DNA of 64,000 nt from NCBI GenBank assembly GCA_046346665.1, contig JAXMHQ010000017.1, positions 41,741 through 105,740 of the forward strand, read 5' to 3'. This document shows positions 51,810 to 61,759 of this stretch, piece by piece (position 1 is the stretch's first letter; every line of letters starts with the position of its first letter). A program made the translations under genes and the position numbers. The notes beneath the pieces were generated by a model, which worked only from the letters and a program-made list of their open reading frames with translations, searched no databases and had not been told where the DNA came from. Origin of the DNA: JAXMHQ01 sp046346665 (lineage in GTDB: Bacteria; Verrucomicrobiota; Verrucomicrobiia; Limisphaerales; JAXMHQ01).

Positions 51810-51961
51810 AGGGTCTTCGGGTTCGACAGTCTGATCACCTCCGATTACGCTTTATGAGGCAAAAAAAGTCAAGCCAATTTCTTGCAGAAGTTTGGGTTTT
51901 GAAGCCTCGGATGGTGCAAGCCCGGATCAATGCGCCTGGGTTGAAGCAGCCCGTCCAGCCC

Positions 51962-52034
51962 AAGGGGTCGGTCCTATAATTGTGAATTCCTGTGCCACAC
52001 CGGCTGGGATTCAAAATTATAGGACCGACCCCTT
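51962..52034. repeat. GGGGTC(G/A)GTCCTATAAT inverted repeat, copy 1
   Basis: 25-bp arms 51962-51986 and 52010-52034 (AAGGGGTCGGTCCTATAATT against its inverse) with one mismatch and a 23-base loop. Located upstream of the thiC riboswitch. The rest of the 51810-52085 gap is empty. Confidence 0.9.
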
Positions 52035-52085
52035 TGTGGGATGGCTTGACCGGTGGGGGGCGGGAACTTACTGTGATTTCATTCA

Positions 52086-52191
52086 CAGGGGAGCCAACCG
52101 GGGCCGGCGTGGGCCGGTTCGAAGGCTGAGAGTGCCGCGCGGGAGCGTGGCGGACCCGTTGAACCTGATCCAGGTAATGCTGGCGAAGGGA
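52086..52191 (+). promoter_or_regulatory. TPP riboswitch (THI element) controlling thiC
   Basis: The conserved core is visible: GGGGAGCC at the 5' side, GGCTGAGAG at 52124-52132, ACCCGTTGAACCTGATCCAG and GGTAATGCTGGCGAAGGGA ending at 52191. Stem P3 has a long GC-rich hairpin between GCCAACC and GGTTCG. It lies 90 bases before the thiC start, so it probably controls translation or termination when thiamine pyrophosphate is high. Confidence 0.97.
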
Positions 52192-52280
52192 CGCATCGCG
52201 CGGGCACGAATTCGCCCCCATACGCCACCGCTTGCCTCGATCCCGGTTCCCGGTCCTGCCCTGAACGGAAACAGGTGATT

Positions 52281-54284
<2,004 letters not shown>

Positions 54285-54306
54285 GAGGCGTAAGCCAATC
54301 GAGCCG

Positions 54307-54876
54307 ATGAGCCGGGAGAAGAAAAGAGTTTTGCCGTCGAAAGAGCAGGCGGCTTTGCTGGCGTTGTTGAAGTCCCGGTTTGAGAAGAATAAGGCCCGGC
54401 ACAAGGGCCTGGATTGGGACCGGGTGCAGGCGCGGTTGGAGGCCCGGCCGGAGAAACTTTGGTCGTTGAACGAAATGGAGCGCACGGGCGGCGAGCCGGA
54501 TGTGGTGGCGGAGGACCCGAAGACGGGGGAAATCACTTTCTGGGATTGCTCCCTGGAAACGCCGAAGGGCCGGGTCAGTGTTTGTTATGATCGCGAGGGA
54601 TGGGAATCCCGGAAGGAGGCGCGGCCGAAAACGACGGCGATGGACATGGCGGCCGAGATGGGGGTGGAACTGTTGAGCGAGGGAGAATATTTCGAGCTGC
54701 AAAAGCTGGGGCAGTTCGATCTGAAAACCTCGAGCTGGATCCGGACGCCGGCGGAGATTCGCAAGCTGAGGGGCGCGCTTTATTGCGACCGCCGGTATGG
54801 CCGGGTGTTCGTCGGGCACAACGGGGCGCAGTCCTATTACGCCGCGCGCGGGTTCCGGGCGTCGCTGCGGATCTGA
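54307..54876 (+). CDS. DUF4256 family protein
   Basis: 189 residues, soluble. LLALLKSRFEKNKARHKGLD, WDRVQARLEARPEKLWSLNE, MERTGGEPDVVAEDPKTGE, ISFWDCS-like ITFWDCSLETPKGRVSVCYD, and the C-terminal YGRVFVGHNGAQSYYAARGF cover the full family. Function unknown. It starts 22 bases after thiC and may ride on its transcript, though no link to thiamine is known. ATG 54307 matches the family start. Confidence 0.9.
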   Translation: MSREKKRVLPSKEQAALLALLKSRFEKNKARHKGLDWDRVQARLEARPEKLWSLNEMERTGGEPDVVAEDPKTGEITFWDCSLETPKGRVSVCYDREGWESRKEARPKTTAMDMAAEMGVELLSEGEYFELQKLGQFDLKTSSWIRTPAEIRKLRGALYCDRRYGRVFVGHNGAQSYYAARGFRASLRI

Positions 54877-54949
54877 GCGGAGACTTTGACGCAAATTAAA
54901 GCGAATGGCTGCGGAATCCAGCTTTCCGACCCCCGCTCCCGCCAACCTA

Positions 54950-55004
54950 TTCACGATTATAGGACTGACCCCTTCGCGCAAGGGGTCAGTCCTATAATCG
55001 TGAA
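54950..55004. repeat. GGGGTC(G/A)GTCCTATAAT inverted repeat, copy 2
   Basis: Perfect 25-bp arms (54950-54974, 54980-55004) around a 5-base loop CGCGC. Same sequence as the 51962 element but with the arms in swapped order. It follows the thiC-DUF4256 pair. Confidence 0.95.
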
Positions 55005-55103
55005 AGGATCCTGCGCGACTGGTGCACTGGTGGTGCTTGAGCCTCCTTGCCCCTGCGTGTGAAGCCGTTTTCATCCGAGGCTAAAGGTTTTCTAAAATAA
55101 GCC

Positions 55104-55147
55104 TTGCACAATTCTAATCATGGTTTAATACTTAACCATATGGTTAA
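55104..55147 (+). promoter_or_regulatory. Promoter and palindromic operator of the arsR-like gene
   Basis: -35 TTGCAC (55104-55109), 17-base spacer, -10 AATACT (55127-55132). The perfect 16-bp palindrome TTAACCATATGGTTAA (55132-55147) overlaps the -10 and the ATG start, and an extra half site ATGGTT lies at 55120-55125. Position fits autorepression. Confidence 0.65.
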
Positions 55148-55478
55148 ATGTTCGTCGGAGTCGTTGAATCGGACTTTTGGGGCGTTGTCGGATCCGACGC
55201 GGCGCCGGATCCTGGAGCACCTGGCGGAGGGCGACCGGTGTGTGACGGACCTGGCGCGGCCGCATCGGATGTCGCTGCCGGCGGTTTCGAAGCATTTGCG
55301 GGTGCTGGAGCAGGCGGGGCTGGTGCGGCGGCGGCGGGATGGGCGGGTGCACCGGTTGAAACTGGAGGCGGGGCCGATGCGGGCGGCGCAGGCGTGGATC
55401 GAGGAATACCGGCGTTTCTGGGAGGCGAACTTTGACCGTTTGGACGAGTATCTAAAACAAATTCAAAAAAAGGACTAG
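55140..55478 (+). CDS. ArsR/SmtB-family transcriptional repressor
   Basis: 112 residues, winged helix: LNRTFGALSDPTRRRILEHL, LAEGDRCVTDLARPHRMSLP, recognition helix AVSKHLRVLEQAGLVRRRRD and wing GRVHRLKLEAGPM. The metal-binding ELCVCDL box is missing (GDRCVTDLA), so it belongs to the metal-independent group usually paired with SRPBCC genes. Start ATG 55140 lies inside its presumed operator. The SRPBCC gene starts two bases after its stop. Confidence 0.93.
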   Translation: MVKCSSESLNRTFGALSDPTRRRILEHLAEGDRCVTDLARPHRMSLPAVSKHLRVLEQAGLVRRRRDGRVHRLKLEAGPMRAAQAWIEEYRRFWEANFDRLDEYLKQIQKKD

Positions 55479-55480
55479 AA

Positions 55481-55984
55481 ATGAGCAGCATAGCAACCAT
55501 CCAGGGCAACAACATCACACTCCAACTCACCCGTGTCTTTGACGCGCCCCGGGAACTTGTGTTCCAGGCGTGGACGGATCCGAAACAGTTTGCGCAATGG
55601 TTTGGCGCCGCCGCGTGCGGCGGGTCGACGCTGGAATCGGTCCGGGTCGACGCCCGGGTTGGCGGCAAGTATCGGCTGCAGGTGCGGCGTCCCGATGGCG
55701 AATACTTCACGACGGTCGGGGTTTACCGCGAGGTGAATCCGCCGGAGCGGCTGGTGTTCACCTGGGAATTCGAGAAGGACGGCAGCGGCTCCGAGTTTGG
55801 CGAAGTCGAACCGCCCGAGATGCTCGTCACGGTGGAATTGAAGTCGCTCGGCAAACGGACGGAACTCAAGCTGACACACGAACGTTTCGGATCGGTCGAA
55901 AGCCGCGACGGTCACAACGAAGGCTGGAACCGGTGCCTGGATGCGCTTGGGAAATTTGTCGTTGAGACCCGGCCCCGAGGCTGA
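55481..55984 (+). CDS. SRPBCC (AHSA1-like) domain protein
   Basis: 167 residues. ITLQLTRVFDAPRELVFQAW, TDPKQFAQWFGAAACGGSTL, GGKYRLQVRRPDGEYFTTVG, GVYREVNPPERLVFTWEFEK and the C-terminal RFGSVESRDGHNEGWNRCLD form the AHSA1 hydrophobic-pocket fold. Ligand unknown. Arranged as one transcript with the ArsR gene, a pairing very common in soil bacteria. Confidence 0.92.
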   Translation: MSSIATIQGNNITLQLTRVFDAPRELVFQAWTDPKQFAQWFGAAACGGSTLESVRVDARVGGKYRLQVRRPDGEYFTTVGVYREVNPPERLVFTWEFEKDGSGSEFGEVEPPEMLVTVELKSLGKRTELKLTHERFGSVESRDGHNEGWNRCLDALGKFVVETRPRG

Positions 55985-56044
55985 TCGCCATCGATTGTGC
56001 GGGGGTTGAGTTGCGAACCGGGCCGGTTCGTGATTTATTCCCGC

Positions 56045-56509
56045 ATGTCATCCGCTTATCCGACTCTCATTCCGGGGCTGCGCAGCCCGCACGATCTCGT
56101 CAACGGCGTCGTTTATTTCGGCCGAATGCTGGACAAGATGCGGCTGGCGGCGGCGGGAAAACTCCCGCCGGCCTGGGAGGCGGCGCGCGGCCTGAAGAGC
56201 AGGACCAGTTTCGATGCGCGCTGCTGCCGGTTTCTCCAGGTGGATTACGCGGCGCTGGAGGCGGAGACGCTGAAGGGCGGCAAGAGCGACGGCGAATTGC
56301 TCGAGTGGGCGTTCCAGCACGGCCGCCGGCCGGGCGAGGACGAGATTGAAGTCTGGAATGCGTTCATGACAAAACGCGGCTGGCGGGATTCCGGAACCGA
56401 GCGGCTCAACGAGCGCCTTGCTGAAATTGGGCTGCCGCCCGGAACCGTGCACACCATGTTCGAGTTCATCGACCTGGACGAAGGACGATTGAAGCCGGGC
56501 CAGGAGTGA
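56045..56509 (+). CDS. DUF5069 family protein
   Basis: 154 residues. PTLIPGLRSPHDLVNGVVYF, GRMLDKMRLAAAGKLPPAW, CRFLQVDYAALEAETLKGG and WNAFMTKRGWRDSGTERLNE fit DUF5069, a small soluble family common in Verrucomicrobia; function unknown. ATG 56045 chosen because upstream codons overlap the SRPBCC spacer. The cupin gene starts four bases after its stop, so they probably share a transcript. Confidence 0.85.
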   Translation: MSSAYPTLIPGLRSPHDLVNGVVYFGRMLDKMRLAAAGKLPPAWEAARGLKSRTSFDARCCRFLQVDYAALEAETLKGGKSDGELLEWAFQHGRRPGEDEIEVWNAFMTKRGWRDSGTERLNERLAEIGLPPGTVHTMFEFIDLDEGRLKPGQE

Positions 56510-56513
56510 CGCT

Positions 56514-56975
56514 ATGGGAGCCATTCACGGTTATCATCTGATCACGCCGGGCGACTTGCATTGGCGGCCTTCGAATCTGATGAAGATTCCGAATGCCGAC
56601 TACCTGGAGCGCACCGGCAGCGAGAATCTCGGTGCGCGGTTGTGGCGGCTGCCGCCCGGGAGCGCCAACACGCTGCACAAGCACCTCCGGCAGGAGGAGT
56701 TTTATTTTGTGCTGGAAGGCACGGGCCGGATGCGCGTCGGCGGCGAGACGTTGACCGTTCCGAAGTACGGAGGCGTGCTGGTGGGGCCGGGCGAACTGCG
56801 GCAGGTGTTCAACGACACCGACAGCGAGGTGCTCTGGCTGATCGTGGGGGCGCCGGAGGAGTTGGAATTTTTGCAGGGGTCAAAATCCAAAATGGATCTG
56901 TCGCTGATTTACCCGGTGGACCCGACCCAGTTGCCGCCGGAACTGGCGGGCGTGGACTGGCCGCCGAAGAGCTGA
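56514..56975 (+). CDS. Cupin-domain protein
   Basis: 153 residues, single cupin barrel: RLWRLPPGSANTLHKHLRQE, EFYFVLEGTGRMRVGGETLT, VPKYGGVLVGPGELRQVFND and SEVLWLIVGAPEE. Metal ligands would be His in HKH and Glu in QEEFYF; the second-motif His is replaced by Gln-Val, so metal binding is uncertain. Cytoplasmic. Function unknown. Confidence 0.9.
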   Translation: MGAIHGYHLITPGDLHWRPSNLMKIPNADYLERTGSENLGARLWRLPPGSANTLHKHLRQEEFYFVLEGTGRMRVGGETLTVPKYGGVLVGPGELRQVFNDTDSEVLWLIVGAPEELEFLQGSKSKMDLSLIYPVDPTQLPPELAGVDWPPKS

Positions 56976-57094
56976 ACTCAAGGTGGCCCGGTGTCACGCC
57001 AGCGGCGGTCCGACCTGTCGCGCGATGGCGGGGACGGGGGGCGGTTGAAGTCCGCCTGAGGAAAGGCGGCCCGCAGAACTCGTCCTCACCGGAA

Positions 57095-57628
57095 TTAACG
57101 ATTCAGGGGTCCGGAGCGCAGGATCATTCCGGGCGTGCCGCGGATGGGTTGCGGGGGAACGGCCGGCGGGGGATGGACGTGCGGCGTGCGTGCTGCGCGG
57201 GACTCCGCCCAGGCGGCTCTTGTGCTTTCCCGGTTCAGCCACTCATTCTCGCGCCGCGTACCCATGGGCTGGCCGATTCCCACCGTGGGTCGGCCGATTC
57301 CTATCGTCGGCTGGCCGATGCCCACCGTGGGCTGTCCGATTCCGATCGTGGGTTGACCTATTCCAACTGTGGGTTGGCCGATGCCGATCGTGGGTTGGCC
57401 GATAAAAACAGTTGGCTGGCCGACGAACACGGTGGGTTGTCCGATGATGTAAGGTTGCTGGCAGGAAGCGGCGGGGCTTTGGGCAACGGGCAGGCAGGGA
57501 GTCCAGGCTCCGTCGGAGTAGGATTGCCACTGATTGTCGTGCCAATAGAGCTTGCGTTCGACCGCGTGGGTTCGGGAGGCGGCTGCCAGCACGGCCCCAA
57601 TTCCAAAAATCCAAAGCGCCCGTTTCAT
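57095..57628 (-). CDS. Secreted protein with glycine-proline heptapeptide repeats
   Basis: 177 residues, not recognised. Signal peptide WIFGIGAVLAAASRTHAVER, a short domain KLYWHDNQWQSYSDGAWTPC, then eight and a half tandem heptads at residues 63-121 of the type GQPTVGI/GQPTIGI with two early GQPTVFV/GQPTVFI, encoded by 21-bp units. A Pro/Arg-rich tail follows. The alternating small and hydrophobic residues suggest an extended or fibrous surface structure. Strand and signal peptide make it real; low-complexity expansion is the other possibility. Confidence 0.75.
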   Translation of the reverse strand: MKRALWIFGIGAVLAAASRTHAVERKLYWHDNQWQSYSDGAWTPCLPVAQSPAASCQQPYIIGQPTVFVGQPTVFIGQPTIGIGQPTVGIGQPTIGIGQPTVGIGQPTIGIGRPTVGIGQPMGTRRENEWLNRESTRAAWAESRAARTPHVHPPPAVPPQPIRGTPGMILRSGPLNR

Positions 57629-57732
57629 AACGTCTCAACCTTCCAGACATTGGACGGTTTTCAAACGCGAATATTCGCGGAGGGATGTCCGTAGTTGAGG
57701 GGAAGGCGCAAATGGCCGAAGGGGATGGGAGC

Positions 57733-57838
57733 GGATTGTTGGATAATTGGATTCTTGGATCGGGTGGATTCGCGTGGCGCGCTTGGCGCGGTTATCCATT
57801 TATCCATCAATCCAGAAATCCAAGAATCCATTCATCCT
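57733..57838. repeat. GGATT-word inverted repeat
   Basis: The left arm has GGATTGTTGGATAATTGGAT, and the right arm has AATCCAGAAATCCAAGAATC. Each arm has four or five words. It ends 37 bases before the hydrolase start. Confidence 0.8.
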
Positions 57839-57875
57839 CCTCGCGCCGCTCGAGTCCTCCGGCTAAATTTGAGTG

Positions 57876-58910
57876 ATGCGACTGTTGATCCTGAATGGGG
57901 CTCTTCGTGTGTGGTTGGTGATGGGCGGATTGGTTTTGGCCGTGCTTCCGGCGCGGGCGGGGTATGATCCGCTGGCGGTTGCGGCGGTGTTGCCGGAAGG
58001 GGTGGACATGACGTTGCGGGACACGAACCGATTGCGGGACATACCGCTGCGGGTGTATTTGCCGACGAACCCGGCGCCTGGGCCGGTGGTGTTGTTCAGT
58101 CATGGGCTGGGTGGATCGCGGGAAGGCAGTTCGTTTTTGGGCAGGCACTGGGCGGCGCGGGGGTATGTGGCGGTGTTTCTGCAGCATCCGGGCAGCGACG
58201 AATCGGTTTGGAAAAACATTCCGCCTGCGGAGCGGATGGCGGCGATGGAGCGGGCGGCTTCCGCGTCGAATTTTCTCCTGCGCGTCCAGGATGTGCAGGC
58301 GGTGATCACCGGCCTGGCGGTGTGGAATCGGACCGCCGGCAACCCGTTGATAGGCCGATTGGACATGAACCGTCTTGGGATGTCGGGTCATTCGTTTGGG
58401 GCGGTGACGACGGAGGCGGTGTCGGGGGAGAGTTTTGGACTTGCGCGGCAGCGGTTCACGGATCACCGGATCCGGGCGGCGATGGTGTTCAGCCCGAGTG
58501 TGCCGAAGGCGGGCCGGCCTGAGGCGGCGTTTCACGCGGTTGAGATACCGTGGATGCTGATGACGGGGACGGAGGACGTGGCGCCGATCGGGCATGAGAC
58601 GGCGGCGTCGCGGCTGGAGGTGTATCCGTATTTGAAAGGGGAGAAGTACGAGCTGGTGTTGTTTGGGGCGGAGCATTCGGTGTTCACGGACCGGCCGTTG
58701 CCGGGGGACCATGAGCGGCGGGATCCGAATCATCATCGTGTGATCCTGGCGTTGTCGACGGCGTTTTGGGATGCGTGCCTGCGGGACGATGCGGCGGCGC
58801 GGGAGTGGCTGCAGGGCAAGGGGCCGTCGAAGCTGCTGGATCCGAAGGATCGCTGGCAGTGGGATGCGGGCGGCCGGGCGGGCGCGGCGGCGGAGCCGGG
58901 GAAGCATTGA
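57876..58910 (+). CDS. Secreted alpha/beta hydrolase (dienelactone-hydrolase/PAF-AH-like)
   Basis: 344 residues, signal peptide VWLVMGGLVLAVLPARAGYD. IPLRVYLPTNPAPGPVVLFS, the oxyanion HGLGGSREGSSFLG, the nucleophile elbow MSGHSFGAVTTEAV, the acid-strand MLMTGTEDVAPIG and the late His in LFGAEHSVFTD give a Ser-Asp-His triad. Hydrolyses an ester or lactone; substrate unknown. ATG 57876 preferred over the GTG three bases earlier. Confidence 0.88.
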   Translation: MRLLILNGALRVWLVMGGLVLAVLPARAGYDPLAVAAVLPEGVDMTLRDTNRLRDIPLRVYLPTNPAPGPVVLFSHGLGGSREGSSFLGRHWAARGYVAVFLQHPGSDESVWKNIPPAERMAAMERAASASNFLLRVQDVQAVITGLAVWNRTAGNPLIGRLDMNRLGMSGHSFGAVTTEAVSGESFGLARQRFTDHRIRAAMVFSPSVPKAGRPEAAFHAVEIPWMLMTGTEDVAPIGHETAASRLEVYPYLKGEKYELVLFGAEHSVFTDRPLPGDHERRDPNHHRVILALSTAFWDACLRDDAAAREWLQGKGPSKLLDPKDRWQWDAGGRAGAAAEPGKH

Positions 58911-58924
58911 CGGCCGGGGCTGGA

Positions 58925-59965
58925 TCAGGCGGGTGGTTTGCGGGCGCAGCGCAGCTTGGCGGAGGTGGAGCGGGGGTTGTTGCGGCGCTCCTCGGGGCCG
59001 GGCCGGAGGAGATCGTCGTTGCATTCCAGGAGGCCGGCGCGGGCGGCGGCGGCGAAGGCTTTTTTCACGCGCCGATCCTCGCCTGAATGAAAGGTGAGAA
59101 TGGCGGCGCGTCCGCCGGGCGCGAGGCAATCCGGCAGGCAGCGGAGGAGGGTGTCGAGCGCGGAGAATTCGTCGTTGATATGGATGCGGACGGCCTGGAA
59201 GACGCGCCGGGTGGTGAGGGAGAGGTCGTCGGGTTTGAGGGAGGGCAGGGCGTTGCGGACGGCGAGGGCGAGGTCGGTGGTGGTGGCGAATTGCCGGCCG
59301 GCGAGGGAGGGTCCCAGGAGGTCCGCGAACGGTTCGTCGGAGTTTTCGCGGAGCAGTGCGGACAGGGTGTCTGCGGAGGTTCGGGCCAGGAACTCCGAGG
59401 CGGTGATGCCGCGGCGGGGATTCATGCGCATGTCGAGCGGGCCGGTTTCCTTTGTTGAGAAGCCGCGGGCCGGGTTGTCGAGCTGCATGGAGGAGATGCC
59501 AAGATCAGCCAGTATTACGTTAGGCATCGGCCACCCGGTTTGGGCGAGCGCGCGGGGCAGCCCGGCGAAGTTGCTGCGGCAGACCTGGAGTGTTTCGGGG
59601 CCGAACCCCGCCTCGCGCAGGCGCGCCTCGGTCCGGGGCAGTTCGATCGGATCCGCGTCGAGCGCGAGCAGCCGGCCGCCCGGTTGGATTCTGGCGAGGA
59701 TTTCGCGGGTATGGCCGCCGAAGCCCAGGGTGCAATCCACGGCGATGTCGCCTGGTTGGGGCGAAAGGAAATCGAGGATTTCGCGGACCATGATGGGGCG
59801 GTGGGTGCCGGCGGGGGTTTTGCCGGAGGCGATGACTTTGGCGAGTGTATCGGGGCGGCCTTCGATTTCCTTGTATTTGAGGTCGAACTGCCGGGGGTTG
59901 CGTCCGGGGTAGCGGGGGCGCCGACGGTGGGGCGCATCGGGTGCGGGAGCCGCGGGATTGGTCAT
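58925..59965 (-). CDS. rsmH: 16S rRNA (cytosine1402-N4)-methyltransferase
   Basis: 346 residues. HRPIMVREILDFLSPQPGD, IAVDCTLGFGGHTREILARI (SAM motif), RLLALDADPIEL, PNVILADLGISSMQLDNPAR, GPLDMRMNPRRGITASEFLA and FHSGEDRRVKKAFAAAA are all family blocks. It normally opens the division/cell-wall cluster after mraZ, but here stands alone with no ftsL or mur gene near. ATG 59965 begins the Pro/Arg-rich lead; 70 residues before the SAM motif are longer than usual. Confidence 0.95.
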   Translation of the reverse strand: MTNPAAPAPDAPHRRRPRYPGRNPRQFDLKYKEIEGRPDTLAKVIASGKTPAGTHRPIMVREILDFLSPQPGDIAVDCTLGFGGHTREILARIQPGGRLLALDADPIELPRTEARLREAGFGPETLQVCRSNFAGLPRALAQTGWPMPNVILADLGISSMQLDNPARGFSTKETGPLDMRMNPRRGITASEFLARTSADTLSALLRENSDEPFADLLGPSLAGRQFATTTDLALAVRNALPSLKPDDLSLTTRRVFQAVRIHINDEFSALDTLLRCLPDCLAPGGRAAILTFHSGEDRRVKKAFAAAARAGLLECNDDLLRPGPEERRNNPRSTSAKLRCARKPPA

Positions 59966-60300
59966 CGCGGGGAGGATGGCGGAAGTGGGATAATGCTGCC
60001 AGAATGAATTCCCGGGGAGCGGCGGCCTGGGAGCGGAGCGCTGGGATACTGTATCGCAAAGCATTGGATATTAGGTAATTGTGTTGATATCCTAACGATC
60101 CACCGCCCGTCATTTTTTTAAAGATTAATGTTGCTATTGATAGAAAAATGGGGAAAATAGGCGGGTCCAATAGACAGCTTGTCTCTTTCAATGGCGAGGT
60201 AAATCAGTCATAGTGAACATGGTTCAGATGATGATTTTCGACCCGACGGTTCGGGAACAGTCTCTAGAAAGTAGCGGTCAGTCGGACAGTAAAACATCAT
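59966..60300. other. Divergent intergenic region rsmH / RRM gene
   Basis: 335 bases, AT-rich between 60065 and 60290, so promoters for both neighbours should lie here. A TTTTTTTAAAGATTAATG stretch sits near 60113. No hairpin repeat or frame was found. Confidence 0.45.
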
Positions 60301-60630
60301 ATGAGCAATAAACTGTTTGTAGGAAATCTTTCCTTCAACACCACTGAAAACGACTTGCACGACGCGTTTGCCGCGTTTGGCACGGTCACCGAAGCCAACC
60401 TGATGGTCGATCGCACGACGAATCGTCCGCGGGGTTTTGGTTTTGTTACGATGAGCAGCCCCGAAGAAGCCCAGAAGGCCATTGAAGGCATGAATGGGAA
60501 GGAACTGGATGGCCGCGCCCTGACGGTGAACATCGCGCGTCCGCGCGAAGAGCGCCCCGGCGGCGGTGGCGGTCCTCGCCGCGAGTTCCGCGGCGGTGGC
60601 GGTGGCGGTGGCGGTCGGAATCGCTACTAA
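60301..60630 (+). CDS. RRM RNA-binding protein with Gly-Arg tail
   Basis: 109 residues. RNP2 KLFVGNLSF, RNP1 RGFGFVTM, MVDRTTNRPRGFGFV and GRALTVNIARPR make a complete RRM; a short Gly-rich tail (GGGGGPRREFRGGGGGGGGR) follows. Such cyanobacterial/proteobacterial RRM proteins bind RNA and are often cold-induced; targets here are unknown. A long AT-rich leader precedes the gene, and a strong terminator follows, so it is monocistronic. Confidence 0.95.
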   Translation: MSNKLFVGNLSFNTTENDLHDAFAAFGTVTEANLMVDRTTNRPRGFGFVTMSSPEEAQKAIEGMNGKELDGRALTVNIARPREERPGGGGGPRREFRGGGGGGGGRNRY

Positions 60631-60650
60631 TCCCCCCAGCGGTATTTCAG

Positions 60651-60684
60651 GCGGAATCCGGGTGACCGGGTTCCGCTTTTTTTT
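60651..60684 (+). terminator. Intrinsic terminator of the RRM gene
   Basis: Stem GCGGAATCCGG / CCGGGTTCCGC with loop GTGA, followed by eight T residues, 21 bases after the stop. Confidence 0.92.
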
Positions 60685-60838
60685 GCAGAGATGGTCCTTT
60701 GGTGCAGACTGCAAGGTTCTGTTGAATGGCGGGAGGACGAGGGTGAGAACGCAGGATTCGGGGCAGGGTGGGGACGCTGTTTCAACCTGGATGAAAGAAG
60801 TTGTCGAACCTGGAGTTAACGCCTAGACTTTTGTTCCA

Positions 60839-61504
60839 ATGACGCCTGCTGACCCTATTCGTCAAGGCCCCGCGCGTCCCCCATCCGCATCGACCCCGCA
60901 CTCGTCGTCCCGGACCGGCGGCGGCGTTGGCAAGCAACAGATGTCATTGCGATTTGTCACTGAATTTGTGCGGGAACCGTTCAAGGTGGGTGCTTTGTGT
61001 CCGAGTTCCCGGGCGCTGGCGAAGGTGATGGCGGACAGTTGCGACATGACGCCAGGGATGACGATTGTCGAGCTGGGACCGGGGACGGGGTCATTCACGG
61101 AATTTCTGCTGCAGCGGCTGCACAGCCAGGGGCGGCTGATCGGGGTGGAAATCAGCGAGGCGCATGTGGAAATTCTGCGCCAGCGGTTTCCGCGGCTGGA
61201 GATTATTCACGGCTCGGCGGAGGACCTGCCGAAACACTTGGGGGGCAGGAAAGTGGAGTGCGTGGTAAGCGGCCTGCCCTGGAGCACGATGACGCCGAAG
61301 GTGCAGGACCGGATGCTGGAGGCGGTGATGGAATCCCTGCTGCATGGCGGCCAGTTTGTGGCTTTTGCCTATTCGCACGCGTTTCTCCTTCCCACCGCCC
61401 TGCGTTTCCGGCGCGAACTCAGGCGCCGGTTCGTCTCCATCGAAACCACATCCACCGTCTGGCGCAATCTGCCGCCGGCCTATGTCCTGAAGTGCCGCCG
61501 TTGA
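60839..61504 (+). CDS. Class I SAM-dependent methyltransferase, phospholipid-N-methyltransferase-like
   Basis: 221 residues. A Ser/Pro-rich lead of about 35 residues, then LRFVTEFVREPFKVGALCPS, ALAKVMADSC, SAM motif TIVELGPGTGSFTEFLLQRL, LIGVEISEAHVEILRQRFP, IIHGSAEDLPKHLG, CVVSGLPWSTMTPKVQDRML. The GALCPSS and SGLPW patterns are typical of PmtA-like/rRNA-dimethylase-like enzymes. Might methylate phosphatidylethanolamine; unproven. ATG 60941 (MSLRFVTEF) could be the true start. Confidence 0.85.
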   Translation: MTPADPIRQGPARPPSASTPHSSSRTGGGVGKQQMSLRFVTEFVREPFKVGALCPSSRALAKVMADSCDMTPGMTIVELGPGTGSFTEFLLQRLHSQGRLIGVEISEAHVEILRQRFPRLEIIHGSAEDLPKHLGGRKVECVVSGLPWSTMTPKVQDRMLEAVMESLLHGGQFVAFAYSHAFLLPTALRFRRELRRRFVSIETTSTVWRNLPPAYVLKCRR

Positions 61505-61514
61505 CCCGCCCGGT

Positions 61515-61673
61515 GGGGCGAGATTCCGTCGAGCCCTGATCAGGAATGGGGTGGTGGAGTCCTGGAGTTGTGGAGTGGTGGAAGACACGGTCCCTCGGCG
61601 ACCTTTTCAATACTCCAGAACTCCAATGCTCCATTACTCCAGCCTTTTCGAGGGCTCGACGGAGTCTCGCCCC
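61515..61673. repeat. Nested hairpin: REP-type outer arms, GGAGT-word inner arms
   Basis: Outer arms 61515-61537 and 61651-61673 (GGGGCGAGATTCCGTCGAGC against its inverse) with one mismatch. Inside, GTGGTGGAGTCCTGGAGTTG faces ACTCCAGAACTCCAATGCTC. Most of the 61505-61759 gap is this element. Confidence 0.88.
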
Positions 61674-61759
61674 ATCTGGAGGGCGGGTTCCGGGCAGCAG
61701 TTCGAATAATTTTTTGAATAAACCTCGCGCTTCTGTGGTCTGTTCAAGGAAGTCAGCGC

